Shown: positions 47,313 to 55,584, counted from the stretch's first letter. The stretch is 64,000 nucleotides of DNA from DATGEO01 sp035310015 (GCA_035310015.1 DATGEO010000074.1:1-64000), one strand, 5' to 3'. Translations and numbers: made by a program. Notes: generated by a model from the sequence alone, not told the origin.

Positions 47313-48320
47313 CTATGCGGGCGACCGCGCCCAGTCCTGCTCGAAACGGGAGCCGTAGGCGGCGGCCGCCTCCGGGTCCGACGTTTCTATGTCCAGCTCG
47401 TGGTTGACGTCGAGCCCGCTGTACGTCCAGTTGGCCGACCCGAGCACCAGCTCGTCATCCGCCAGCGCGATCTTGGCGTGGAGCAGCGCGCCGGCGGGAA
47501 TCGGATACCAGCGCACCGGCACGCCCGATGCGCGAAGGATGTCGAACGCCAGCCGGTTGTAGGCCTGGTTCGGATCCAGCAGCACGCGCACGTCGACGCC
47601 GCGACGCTTCGCTGAAGCCAGTTCGGCGAGGACGTCGGGATCGGTCAGGGTGTAGATCTCGCTCAGCAGGTTTCGACGCGCGCCCCTGATGGCGCCTTCG
47701 AGCATCGCGCGGATCTCCTCGCCCGGCGACGTCTGCGCGACTTCGGAAAGCACCGGGGGGAGCGGCGCGGGCAGCCCGCCGGCGAGCGACCAGTCCTGCT
47801 CGAAGATTCGCGCCAGCCGCGTTACGTCGTCGGTGACCCCGGTCTCGAGGACGTAGTCATGGTTGCGGCTGCTGTGCGCGCCCCAGTTCATACCTCCGAC
47901 CGCGGCCTGGTCATCGGCGATGAGCAGCTTGACGTGATCGATCTGGTGCGCCGAGTCGTCGACCGGATAGAAGCGAAGCGGCACGCCGGCCAGAGCCAGT
48001 CGTGCCGCTGAGGCGCGACTGGCCGCCACTGTCGGATCGGTGATCACCCGCGTGTCGATGGAGCGGGCGCGCGCCTGCGCCATCTCCTCGATCAGGTCGT
48101 TGCGGCCGATCTCGTAGACCTCGACCAGCACGCGGTGGCGGGCGTGCGAGATCAGGCCGGAGATGAGCTTGAAGATCGAAGCGTCCTGCCAGAGGTGGAC
48201 GGGCTGAGCCGCGGCCGCGCGGTGCACCGTCAGCACCGGGGGCAGCGTCGAGGCCGGGCCCGAGCAGCCCACCAGGCACAGGGAGAGGAGCAGCGCCCAG
48301 ACGCGAACCACTCGGACCAC
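47313..48320 (-). CDS. Phospholipase D-family lipoprotein (putative exported nuclease/phosphodiesterase)
   Basis: 335 residues from GTG 48320. Signal peptide with lipobox LVGC (Cys19). Two HKD motifs: DHVKLLIADDQAAVGGMNWG (about 128-147) and LLHAKIALADDELVLGSANW (about 280-300), each with His-x-Lys-x4-Asp. The two-copy PLD fold forms one active site and acts on phosphodiesters of lipids or DNA. The gene shares an upstream element with comEA, which makes DNA processing outside the membrane an attractive inference. Confidence 0.88.
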   Translation of the reverse strand: MVRVVRVWALLLSLCLVGCSGPASTLPPVLTVHRAAAAQPVHLWQDASIFKLISGLISHARHRVLVEVYEIGRNDLIEEMAQARARSIDTRVITDPTVAASRASAARLALAGVPLRFYPVDDSAHQIDHVKLLIADDQAAVGGMNWGAHSSRNHDYVLETGVTDDVTRLARIFEQDWSLAGGLPAPLPPVLSEVAQTSPGEEIRAMLEGAIRGARRNLLSEIYTLTDPDVLAELASAKRRGVDVRVLLDPNQAYNRLAFDILRASGVPVRWYPIPAGALLHAKIALADDELVLGSANWTYSGLDVNHELDIETSDPEAAAAYGSRFEQDWARSPA

Positions 48321-48329
48321 GGCGCGCCC

Positions 48330-48335
48330 AGGCTA
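48330..48335 (-). promoter_or_regulatory. Candidate -10 box of the PLD gene
   Basis: TAGCCT, 9 nt before GTG 48320, followed by GGGCGC as at comEA (CGGCGC). Confidence 0.45.
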
Positions 48336-48356
48336 CGGGCGCACCGCCCGCGCGCC

Positions 48357-48372
48357 AACCCTGCCTGTTAAG
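48357..48372 (-). promoter_or_regulatory. Shared upstream element CTTAACAGGCAGGGTT (PLD copy)
   Basis: Identical over 16 bp to 33564-33579; TTAACA to TAGCCT spacing is 30 nt, as at comEA. Confidence 0.6.
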
Positions 48373-48402
48373 ACGCGCGCGATTCACAGGAACGCGAGGG
48401 CG

Positions 48403-49197
48403 CTAGAGGAGCTCGACCGCCATCCCCGAGCGGGCGCCGAGCATCCTGTCCGCGCGCTGCTCACGGACCGCGACCTCGAGGTAGCCCATGCTGCCGATGT
48501 AGACGAACGGCTCGTTGGGCCGCGCCTCCCAGTAGGTCTTGGCCGCCGCGGTGATGTAGTGGCTGTGGATGCGCATCGGCCGCACCGGGGGCTTCAGGTT
48601 CGTGACCAGGTTGCCAAAGCCGTCGATCCACAGGATGCGGGGCGACGCGTCGAGCATCTTCGGCTGGTCGGTCTTCGGGCCGAGCGATTCGAGCGGCACC
48701 CCGGACGCCAGCGCGGCCGCGGCCGGGGCGAACACGTCCCGCCCTTCGAATGTGGGGGCGCCCTCGGGTCGCGGCGCGAGCTCGACCACGGTGTCGACGC
48801 CGACTTCGTTGATCACGATTCCAAAAAGGCCGTTGTCCGGTCCCACGTAGTACCGCCCGCCCGCGCGCAGCGCCAGCCGCCGCCGCGACGAGCCGACGCC
48901 CGGATCGACGACGACGAGATGCACCGACCCGCCGCCGAAATGCCGCGTGCCCGCGAAGAGCATGAACGCTCCCGCGCCCACGTCAAACGGCGGCACTTCG
49001 TGGCTGACGTCGACGAGAATCGCGCTCGGGCAGCCCGCGAGCACGATCGCTTTCATCGCGGCGACGAGCGGCGACCCGGTTCCGAAATCGGTGGTCAGCG
49101 TAACGATCGGAGAACGGGCGTGACCGGTCTTACCAGTAGCGGGTTTCCTTCCAGGGATCAGCTTCGTCGTGATAGCCGCGTTGCTCCCAGAACCCAA
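48403..49197 (-). CDS. SAM hydroxide adenosyltransferase family protein (DUF62)
   Basis: 264 residues as called from TTG 49197. Family motifs: IVTLTTDFGTGSPLVAAMKAIV, LVDVSHEVPPFDVGAGAFML, VHLVVVDPGVGSSRRRLAL, YVGPDNGLFG, and DGFGNLVTNL. The family hydrolyses SAM to adenosine and methionine. The first ~30 residues overlap the preceding gene, and the family normally starts near IVTLTTDFG, where only ATC (about 49107) or CTG occur; the start is uncertain. Confidence 0.85.
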   Translation of the reverse strand: MGSGSNAAITTKLIPGRKPATGKTGHARSPIVTLTTDFGTGSPLVAAMKAIVLAGCPSAILVDVSHEVPPFDVGAGAFMLFAGTRHFGGGSVHLVVVDPGVGSSRRRLALRAGGRYYVGPDNGLFGIVINEVGVDTVVELAPRPEGAPTFEGRDVFAPAAAALASGVPLESLGPKTDQPKMLDASPRILWIDGFGNLVTNLKPPVRPMRIHSHYITAAAKTYWEARPNEPFVYIGSMGYLEVAVREQRADRMLGARSGMAVELL

Positions 49198-49735
49198 GCC
49201 GGTTGCGCTCCATGAACTCTAGCCCGCGCAGCCACTTGGCCGACTTCCAGAAGTACTTCGAGGGCACGAACAGGCGCAGCGGCCAGCCGTGGTCCGGCGT
49301 GAGGTCCTGGCCGTTCCAGGCGTAGCACAGCAGGTTCTCTTCCTTCTTCAGAACCTCGAGCGGCAGGGAAGTCGTGTAGCCGTACTCGCAGTGGGCCATC
49401 ACGTACTTGGCTTCGGGCTTGGGCCTGACGCGGTCGAGGATCTCGCGGATGGGGACGCCCGTCCACGTGTCGCCGAGACGGCTCCACGAGGTGACGCAGT
49501 GGATGTCGGCCGTCACCGTCTTCGACGGCAGCGCCCGCAGCTCGCCGTAATCGAGCCGCAACTCGTTCTCGACCAGGCCGAAGACCTTGAGGTCCCAGTG
49601 AGCGACGTCCGTCTTCGGCACCGGCCCGAAATGGAGCAGCGGCCAGCGATCGGGCGCCGTGAGCGTCTGGCCGGGCGGGATGCGGGCCGGGTCGACGCCC
49701 TCAGGCGCGCGCCTACCTTTGAAGAAGAACGACAT
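49130..49735 (-). CDS. Molybdopterin-dependent sulfite-oxidase-like protein
   Basis: 201 residues, the oxidoreductase molybdopterin-binding (SUOX/YedY-like) domain. The Mo-ligating Cys lies in TADIHCVTSWSRLGDTWTGV; HCEYGYTTSLPLE, LLCYAWNGQDLTPDHGWPLRLFVP and KSAKWLRGLEF are conserved. No Tat signal is present, so it seems cytoplasmic. A TATACT box 7 nt before the ATG implies a leaderless mRNA. Confidence 0.9.
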   Translation of the reverse strand: MSFFFKGRRAPEGVDPARIPPGQTLTAPDRWPLLHFGPVPKTDVAHWDLKVFGLVENELRLDYGELRALPSKTVTADIHCVTSWSRLGDTWTGVPIREILDRVRPKPEAKYVMAHCEYGYTTSLPLEVLKKEENLLCYAWNGQDLTPDHGWPLRLFVPSKYFWKSAKWLRGLEFMERNRLGFWEQRGYHDEADPWKETRYW

Positions 49736-49742
49736 CGTGGCG

Positions 49743-49748
49743 AGTATA
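49743..49748 (-). promoter_or_regulatory. -10 box for leaderless sulfite-oxidase-like gene
   Basis: TATACT, 7 nt before the ATG at 49735. Confidence 0.5.
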
Positions 49749-49814
49749 GGAACCGCCCGGACCGTCTAGGCTGTTCCGCCGGCGGTGGCATACTGGCCTC
49801 TCGCCGCACGTCGT

Positions 49815-49890
49815 GGGCCCGTAGCTCAGTTGGGAGAGCGCGTGAATCGCACTCACGAGGCCAGGGGTTCGAATCCCCTCGGGTCCACCA
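49815..49890 (+). tRNA. tRNA-Ala (anticodon CGC)
   Basis: Cloverleaf with acceptor GGGCCCG/CGGGTCC, anticodon arm CGTGA-ATCGCAC-TCACG with CGC at 34-36, T arm CAGGG-GTTCGAA-TCCCCT type, and an encoded CCA. This differs from tRNA-Gln, whose CCA is not encoded. Confidence 0.95.
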
Positions 49891-50085
49891 ACGTCATGTC
49901 TCGATCCCGCCACGCAGCGTGATGACGCTGGGCGGCTGCGCCACCTGCCGGCTGTCGGGATAGCGCACTCGACTCCGAGGTCAACGAATCCCATTGCTGC
50001 CTTTGTTATGGGCGATGAGCGAACCTCGTGTAAGAGGACGGCGTGTCAGCCCCCAAACGGCGACCCGCCTTCCGGGTTACTCGGC

Positions 50086-50115
50086 CCTCCCGAGATGACT
50101 AAGAGTCAAGGGAGG
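50086..50115 (+). promoter_or_regulatory. Hairpin sequestering the Shine-Dalgarno of the sortase substrate gene
   Basis: CCTCCC (50086-50091) pairs with GGGAGG (50110-50115), the ribosome-binding site 4 nt before the ATG; an inner stem GACT/AGTC with loop AAG lies between. This would block translation unless melted. Upstream, 50020-50080 holds further short stems (CCTC/GAGG, ACCCG/CGGGT). Confidence 0.6.
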
Positions 50116-50119
50116 CTCA

Positions 50120-50884
50120 ATGAATCAACACTTTCGTCAAGCCGCCGTGATCGCCGGCCTCACATTCACATTCGGTCTGGTCCTTGCCCTGACCGGTGGC
50201 GCCGTCTTGGTAGCGTCCGCAAGCCCGCCGCCCAACCACAAGGTCACCATCTGTCACGCGACGGGCTCGAACAGCAACCCATACGTCGTGCTGACGGTGG
50301 ACATCGCCTCAGCGGGCTTGCTGGAGCATGGTCACAACGGTCACATCGGACCGATATGGGTCTCGGGCGACCAGGCGGCCCACATCAAGTGGGGAGACAT
50401 CATTCCGCCGTACACGTACGTCAAGGCTGATGGGACGACGTTCGTCTACCCGGGCATGAACTGGAGCGCTCAGGGCCAGGCCATCTGGGCCAACGGCTGT
50501 GCAGTGCCCGGCACGCCGGCGACGACGCCGAGCACAAGTCCGACACCGGGTTCTTCTCCGACACCGGGTTCTTCTCCGACACCGGGTTCTTCCCCGACAC
50601 CGGGTTCTTCTCCGACGCCGGCGTCCTCTCCGACACCGGCGTCCTCTCCGACACCGACGTCCTCGCCGGCGCCGGGCGCGACTCCTACTTCGGGGGCCGG
50701 GGCGAGCCCGTTGCCCACACCGACTGGCGACGTCTCGGCGGCGACGGCGACAATTGGCGGTGGCGTCCTGGCCGCGACCGGCACCACCACAACCGGCCAG
50801 CTTCTAGGCCTGACCCTCATTGCACTGGGTGTGGTGGGAATGGCCGGAGCAGCGATCGCGTGGAGGCGACGCGCGGCCCGATGA
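50120..50884 (+). CDS. Sortase-anchored surface protein with SPTPGS repeats
   Basis: 254 residues. Signal peptide to about 35, then a conserved-looking domain KVTICHATGSNSNPYVVLTVDIASAGLLEHGHNGHIGP (35-130) with His/Cys that may bind metal, then seven Ser-Pro-Thr-Pro hexapeptide repeats (about 141-182), and a C-terminal sorting signal: LAATG, hydrophobic helix, RRRAAR. LAxTG is the class E sortase signature, and the sortase gene follows directly (ATGA overlap). Confidence 0.82.
   Translation: MNQHFRQAAVIAGLTFTFGLVLALTGGAVLVASASPPPNHKVTICHATGSNSNPYVVLTVDIASAGLLEHGHNGHIGPIWVSGDQAAHIKWGDIIPPYTYVKADGTTFVYPGMNWSAQGQAIWANGCAVPGTPATTPSTSPTPGSSPTPGSSPTPGSSPTPGSSPTPASSPTPASSPTPTSSPAPGATPTSGAGASPLPTPTGDVSAATATIGGGVLAATGTTTTGQLLGLTLIALGVVGMAGAAIAWRRRAAR
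50539..50664 (+). repeat. Seven 18-bp tandem repeats within the surface protein gene
   Basis: Units of TCCGACACCGGGTTCTTC and variants, each coding SPTP(G/A/T)S. Copies 1-3 are identical and copies 4-7 drift, so copy number is likely to vary between strains. Confidence 0.85.
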
Positions 50885-51531
50885 CGATCCATTTGCCGAT
50901 CGTGGGGCGGACCAAAGTCCGCCCCGCGGCCCGGGGCCGGAGGCCGGCGGCTCTGCTGCTGGCTGTGGGGACGCTGGCCGTCATGACCGGAATCGCGATC
51001 GTCGGTTCCAGCCTGGAGCCGATGTTCGGGAGTAGGAATGACACCGCGATGGTGGTTGATCCGGCGCAGCCTTCCGTCAACGCGGCAAGGGGCGAGTTGA
51101 ATGCCCTGAGCGCGCCCGGGCAGATCGACAGGCCGGTCAACGGCATCGACTTCACGATGCGCATTCGGACGCTGGGCTACAGCGCCAACGTGGTCGAGGG
51201 AGTTGACAGCAAGGATCTCGCCCTCGGTCCAGGCCACTACCCGACCACAGCATGGCCGGGGCGCTACGGCACCGTCGGCGTGGCGGCGCACAACGTGTAC
51301 TGGCTCAGCTTCAGCCAGCTCAAAGCGGGCGACCGCGTCGAGCTCCAGACCTCATATGGTCTGTTCCTCTATGCGATCACCGGCTCGAAGATCACCGGTC
51401 CAGATGACGTCGCGGTGCTGCGGTCGACGTCCGAGCACAGGTTGACCTTGACGACCTGCTATCCGCTGTGGGCGGGCGCTTTCGCCACCAGGCGGCTTGT
51501 TTTCTTCGCGCGTGAGATCGGCGTCGGCTGA
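50881..51531 (+). CDS. Class E-like sortase
   Basis: 216 residues from ATG 50881, overlapping the substrate stop. N-terminal membrane anchor (PAALLLAVGTLAVMTGIAIVG), linker, then the sortase barrel: GHYPTTAWPGRYGTVGVAAHNVYW with catalytic His, LTTCYPLW with catalytic Cys, and TRRLVFF with Arg. It should cleave the LAATG signal of the preceding product and attach it to the wall. The last 73 bp overlap the convergent YjbR gene. Confidence 0.9.
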   Translation: MTIHLPIVGRTKVRPAARGRRPAALLLAVGTLAVMTGIAIVGSSLEPMFGSRNDTAMVVDPAQPSVNAARGELNALSAPGQIDRPVNGIDFTMRIRTLGYSANVVEGVDSKDLALGPGHYPTTAWPGRYGTVGVAAHNVYWLSFSQLKAGDRVELQTSYGLFLYAITGSKITGPDDVAVLRSTSEHRLTLTTCYPLWAGAFATRRLVFFAREIGVG

Positions 51532-51881
51532 ACCGCCTCGCCAGGCTCCGTGATCGAAGCGCCGACGCCCTTCGGCACCACCATCCGCCACGCGTCGATG
51601 ACGAGCTCGCGCATCTCCTTCTCGTCGATCGCCTCCATGCGCGCGAGGACCCAGTGGTAGCGCAGGTCGCCGCCCTCAGGCAGCATGAACTTTTCGGGTG
51701 AGCCGCCGACGAGAAATTCGCGCTGGTCCTTCGGAAACGCGAATCCGATGAGGCTGCCGTCGCGCGAGAACGACACGTACACGATGCGTCCGACGTAGAA
51801 CTTGACCCGCCCGCCGACGTAGCCCTCCGTGGTCCGCGGCAGCGTCATCGCAAACCGGCGAACGTCTTCGATCGTTACCAC
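51459..51881 (-). CDS. MmcQ/YjbR family protein
   Basis: 140 residues from GTG 51881. MmcQ/YjbR fold: TIEDVRRFAMTLPRTTEGYVGGRVKFYVG, FAFPKDQREFLVGG, HWVLARMEAIDEKEMRELVIDAWRMVVPK. Function unknown (DNA-binding fold). The family usually ends at the WRMVVPK helix; the last ~30 residues run antisense over the sortase. TAAGAT lies 6 nt before the start. Confidence 0.85.
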   Translation of the reverse strand: MVTIEDVRRFAMTLPRTTEGYVGGRVKFYVGRIVYVSFSRDGSLIGFAFPKDQREFLVGGSPEKFMLPEGGDLRYHWVLARMEAIDEKEMRELVIDAWRMVVPKGVGASITEPGEAVQPTPISRAKKTSRLVAKAPAHSG

Positions 51882-51887
51882 GGCTCG

Positions 51888-51893
51888 ATCTTA
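51888..51893 (-). promoter_or_regulatory. -10 box for leaderless YjbR-family gene
   Basis: TAAGAT, 6 nt before GTG 51881. Confidence 0.45.
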
Positions 51894-51926
51894 GGCGTGG
51901 GCTGGTAGCGTCTAGCGAAGTCTCAC

Positions 51927-52415
51927 ATGGCGAGCCTCCTGCAGATCGCCGAAGCGCTTCAGTTCGACGGCGCGGATCTCGATTCCAATCGCGCGGGTCT
52001 CATATCGTCATCGCAGCATCGCCGCCTGTGGCGGCGTGACGCTTGGCAGCTGGCCGGCGCAGCCGCGTGCCTGCTCGCGGGCGGCGTCTTCAACGTCGCG
52101 CTGCTCGCGGGCTGGATGGGGACCGTTCGAGGCAAGGGTGCGGGACTGGGCCTGGCGCTGATGGCGATCGGGGTGATCCTCGGCTACGCCTCGGTCACGC
52201 TCTGGCTGGACCTGCTCTCGCGGCGGGTGGCGACGGCGGAGGGATCGGCGGACCTGGAAGAGACTCGCGGCCGGTCGGGTGCTCAGTATTTCGTGCGGAT
52301 CGCCGACGCTCGCTTCAACGTGCCGCTCCAGGTGTACAGCGAGGCCGGCCCAGGCAGATGGAGGGCTTACTACCTGCAGCGCAGCAATACGCTGCTGTCG
52401 CTGGAGCCGCTGTGA
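51927..52415 (+). CDS. Membrane protein of unknown function
   Basis: 162 residues with two membrane helices at about 38-62 and 70-93 flanked by basic residues, then a soluble C-terminal part (FVRIADARFNVPLQVYSEAGPGRWRAYYLQRSNTLLSLEP) that looks beta-rich. No known domain. Its TGA overlaps the GTG of the next gene (GTGA). Confidence 0.65.
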   Translation: MASLLQIAEALQFDGADLDSNRAGLISSSQHRRLWRRDAWQLAGAAACLLAGGVFNVALLAGWMGTVRGKGAGLGLALMAIGVILGYASVTLWLDLLSRRVATAEGSADLEETRGRSGAQYFVRIADARFNVPLQVYSEAGPGRWRAYYLQRSNTLLSLEPL

Positions 52416-52726
52416 ACAGCGCCGGCGCCCGCATCCGCGAGGCGGTCGCGTCGTGGCCGGGCGTCGAGGCCGTACCCCACCGGTTCGGCGGGATCGAGTA
52501 TCGGTACGGGCGCAAGGAGATGGGCCACGTCCACGGCGACGCGCTCGCCGACCTCCCCTTTCCCCGGCGCATTCGCGACGAGCTCATCGCGGCGGGGCGC
52601 GCCGAGCCGCACCACGTGCTGCCGGACACGGGCTGGGTGAGCGTCCGGATGCGCGGCCCGGACGATGCGGAGGCAGTGATCCAGCTGTTCCGCGAGCAGT
52701 ACGAGCGCTACTCGGCGAAGCGCTGA
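52412..52726 (+). CDS. Luciferase-like small protein (DUF5519 type)
   Basis: 104 residues from GTG 52412, translationally coupled to the membrane protein. RIREAVASWPGVEAVPHRFGGIEYRYGRKEMGHVHGDALADLPFPRRIRDELI and the WVSVRMRGPDDAEAVIQLFREQYER end are typical of the family annotated as luciferase domain-containing, which is not a demonstrated light-emitting activity. Confidence 0.75.
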   Translation: MNSAGARIREAVASWPGVEAVPHRFGGIEYRYGRKEMGHVHGDALADLPFPRRIRDELIAAGRAEPHHVLPDTGWVSVRMRGPDDAEAVIQLFREQYERYSAKR

Positions 52727-52728
52727 CG

Positions 52729-55584
52729 TCAGCGCGGGCCGCGCGCCCCGGCCTCGCGCGAGCGGCGCATCCGCTCCTCCGCTTCGGCGGTGTCACCCCG
52801 CTTCTCTGCCACCCGCGCGAGCGCCCGCCACGTCCACGACGGTAGCTGGCGGTCGCCCAACTCCTCCGCGACCTTGACTGCGTAGCGCAGGTCCTCTTCC
52901 GCTTCGTCCAGCATTCCGAGGTCGGTCTTGGCGATGCCGCGGGCCGCGCGCGCGTCCGCGTGCTCCCACCGCGCGCCGAGCTCGGCGAAGATGGCGATGC
53001 CGCGGTCGAACCACGGGAGCGCCTCCGCCGGGCGCCCGAAGTCATGCAGCGCCCGCGCCGTCTGCACCGACGTGGTCGCGATGCTGAACTGGTCGCCGGC
53101 TTCCTCGGCGTACGCGCGGGCCTCCTCGATCAGCTTCAGCGCGCCGGCGTAGTCCTTCATCTCGCCGTGATTGATGGAAAGGCTCGTCAGCGCGCGCACC
53201 CGCGCCCAGCGATCGTTTGGCTCCGCCACCGCCAGCGCGCGCTGCCATAGCGCCTCGGCCTCGTCCCACCGCTGGCGCGTCCACGGCACCCAGCCGGCGA
53301 AAAGGAGCGTGCGCGTGATCGCCCACGGCTCCTGAAGCCGCTCCGCCGCCTCGAGCGAGCGGTCTAGCAGCTCTTTGGCCTTGTCGACATCGGCTTCGTA
53401 GTTGATGGCCATGTCACCCAGAAAGCGCAGCGCCAGAGCCAGCGTGAAGTCGTCGCCGTGGGCCTCGCCCAGGGCGACGGAGCGCAGCAGCGCGTCGGTC
53501 GCCGGCTCGTACTCGCCGAGCCAGTACAGCGCCTCGCCGAGGCCGGCGAGGGCTCGCGCTTCGCGCACGCCCCAGCCTTCCTCCGGACCGGCCAGCGCGA
53601 GGGCACGGCTGTAGCGGTCGGTGGCGGTGCGCCCCTCCATGCGCCGCCGGGCGCGGTCGCCGGCGGCGAGCAGCGCATCCGTCGCCTTCTCCGCGACGGA
53701 GCGGTCGGTGGGGTCGAGGTCGAGCGAAGAGATTGCGGCGGCTTCGAGGTGGTCGGCCGCCCAGGCGCGATGGCCGGCGGACGTGAGGTACTCGGCTACG
53801 CGCTCGTGCAGCCGCACCCGCTCTCGCTTCGGTAGGCTCGCGTACGCGACGTCGCGGAGCATCGAGTGCCGCATGCGCCAGCGGGGCTTGCCCGCACCGG
53901 TCTCTTCGCGCACCACGACCTCGCTTTCCTCCAGCTCGCGCAGCTCGGCCTCCGTCGCCTCGGCATCGACCGTGGCCAGCTCGTCCGCGTCGAAGGAGGA
54001 CATGAACACCGCCGCTCGTCGTGCGAGCTCGCGCAACCGCGTCGGCAGGGCATCGAGGCGAGCGGCGACGACGGCTTGCACGGTGGGCGGCAGCGACCGC
54101 GGGTCGGAAGGCGCCTCGCCGTTGCCGCCGGGCTCGGGCATCAGCATGCCCGTGGTCTCGATGATGAAGAAAGGATTGCCGCCCGCCCGCGCCGCGATCT
54201 CGGCGGCCTGGCGGTCGCCGACCGCGCCGCCCGACGCGTGGCGGACGAGGTCGACCGCGTCTTCATCTGCCAGCGGGTCGAGCCGGACCAGCACCGCGTT
54301 GGCGCTGCTCGAGCCCCAGGCCGGTCGCTCGTCGAGCAGCTCGGCGCGAGCGAGCGCGAGGATCAGGGCCACACGGCGGCCGCCGCGCGGGGGCGACCCC
54401 AGGCGCTCGATCAGGTCGAGCATCGGCGCCTTCAGCATGTGGACGTCCTCGAACACGAGGACGACCGGGCGCTCGGCGGCCAGCCCGTCGATGAGAGACA
54501 GGAAGCCCGCCTGCACGTCATGCACGAACGCGGGCTCGAGCTTCGCCTCCGCGGCCACGCCGAACAGCAGGCCGAGGCGCTCGGCCACCCGCCCAGGGTC
54601 GCCGGACGCACACACGGTGCGGACCAGCGCGGCGAGCGCCGCTCGGATCTTCTCGGGCGGGTCGGTCGAGGCGATGCCCGCAAGGTCGCTGACGATCGCG
54701 GCCGCGGGCGAGAAGGTCGCCGAGTCGGTGTACGAGCGGCTCTGCCCGCGAAGGGTGAGGACCGTCGCGCCCAGCCCGACGGTGAACTCGTCGGCCAGGC
54801 GCGACTTGCCGATGCCGGCCTCCCCGACCACCGTCACCAGCACCGGGCGCCGGCTGGTCGTGGCCAGCTCCAGGCTCTGGCCGATGATCGCCTGCTCACT
54901 GGTGCGGCCGACGATCGGGATCGTGCGCCGCGCCGACCGCATGCTGAGGCCCACGACCGGGTAGGCGGCGATCGCGTCGTCGAAGCCCTTGGCTCTCACC
55001 CGCCGCCGGCGCTTGAACGTGACCGTCGACGCGGTCAGGGCGTGCGCGGTCTGTCCGGCCAGCACCTCCCCGGCCTCGGCAGCCGATTGGAGTCTCGCCG
55101 CGGTGTTGACCACGGGGCCGGTGACGAGCAGCTGCCGCGCGGGGCCGACGCCCGTCGCCGCCTCCCCCGATTCGATTCCGACCCGGATCTCGAGCGGCGT
55201 CTCGAGGCCGGCTTCCCGGCCCAGCCTCCGGACGCGGCCGCGGATGGCGAGCCCGGCCCGGATGGCGCGCAGGGCGTCGTCCTCGTGGACTTGGGGCAGG
55301 CCGAACACGGCCATCACCGCATCGCCGATGAACTTCTCGGGGCGCCCGCGCAGGGCGTTCAGCTCCTCGACCGAGGCATCGAAGAACCGGCCGAGGATCT
55401 CCCGCGACCGCTCAGGGTCGAGGCGCTGGGCCAGGCCGGTCGAGTCCACCAGGTCGGCGAACAGGACCGTGACCATCTTCCGCTCCTCGGTGCCGACGAG
55501 CGGACCGACGGCCGAGCCGCAGTTGGGGCAGAAGCGAGCCCGGGCCGGAAGCCGGTGTCCGCACACTTGGCAAGCCAGGGCCAC
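52729..55584 (-). CDS. Zinc ribbon-class III cyclase-AAA ATPase-TPR regulator
   Basis: 951 residues. Zinc ribbon with Cys5, 8, 19, 22; class III nucleotide cyclase domain (about 35-210) with metal Asp in VLFADLVDST and KFIGDAVMAVFG; AAA/NACHT-like ATPase with Walker A GEAGIGKS near 256; then a long TPR array (about 600-951). This architecture is common in actinobacteria and relatives as a signalling protein, with the cyclase domain often of unproved activity. It is divergent from a cNMP-binding protein. Confidence 0.88.
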   Translation of the reverse strand: MALACQVCGHRLPARARFCPNCGSAVGPLVGTEERKMVTVLFADLVDSTGLAQRLDPERSREILGRFFDASVEELNALRGRPEKFIGDAVMAVFGLPQVHEDDALRAIRAGLAIRGRVRRLGREAGLETPLEIRVGIESGEAATGVGPARQLLVTGPVVNTAARLQSAAEAGEVLAGQTAHALTASTVTFKRRRRVRAKGFDDAIAAYPVVGLSMRSARRTIPIVGRTSEQAIIGQSLELATTSRRPVLVTVVGEAGIGKSRLADEFTVGLGATVLTLRGQSRSYTDSATFSPAAAIVSDLAGIASTDPPEKIRAALAALVRTVCASGDPGRVAERLGLLFGVAAEAKLEPAFVHDVQAGFLSLIDGLAAERPVVLVFEDVHMLKAPMLDLIERLGSPPRGGRRVALILALARAELLDERPAWGSSSANAVLVRLDPLADEDAVDLVRHASGGAVGDRQAAEIAARAGGNPFFIIETTGMLMPEPGGNGEAPSDPRSLPPTVQAVVAARLDALPTRLRELARRAAVFMSSFDADELATVDAEATEAELRELEESEVVVREETGAGKPRWRMRHSMLRDVAYASLPKRERVRLHERVAEYLTSAGHRAWAADHLEAAAISSLDLDPTDRSVAEKATDALLAAGDRARRRMEGRTATDRYSRALALAGPEEGWGVREARALAGLGEALYWLGEYEPATDALLRSVALGEAHGDDFTLALALRFLGDMAINYEADVDKAKELLDRSLEAAERLQEPWAITRTLLFAGWVPWTRQRWDEAEALWQRALAVAEPNDRWARVRALTSLSINHGEMKDYAGALKLIEEARAYAEEAGDQFSIATTSVQTARALHDFGRPAEALPWFDRGIAIFAELGARWEHADARAARGIAKTDLGMLDEAEEDLRYAVKVAEELGDRQLPSWTWRALARVAEKRGDTAEAEERMRRSREAGARGPR

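Noticed and set aside
48357..48372. TTAACA as a standard -35 box with TAGCCT as -10
   Set aside because: The 30-nt spacing is far longer than the 16-18 nt used by sigma-70, so TTAACA more likely belongs to an activator site.
49891..50085. Possible c-di-AMP (ydaO) or c-di-GMP riboswitch upstream of the surface protein gene
   Set aside because: Short stems are visible, but I could not match the conserved core of either class; only the Shine-Dalgarno hairpin is supported.
50539..50664. Tandem 18-bp repeats considered as a CRISPR-like array
   Set aside because: No spacers; the units are in frame and code SPTPGS stalk repeats inside a gene.
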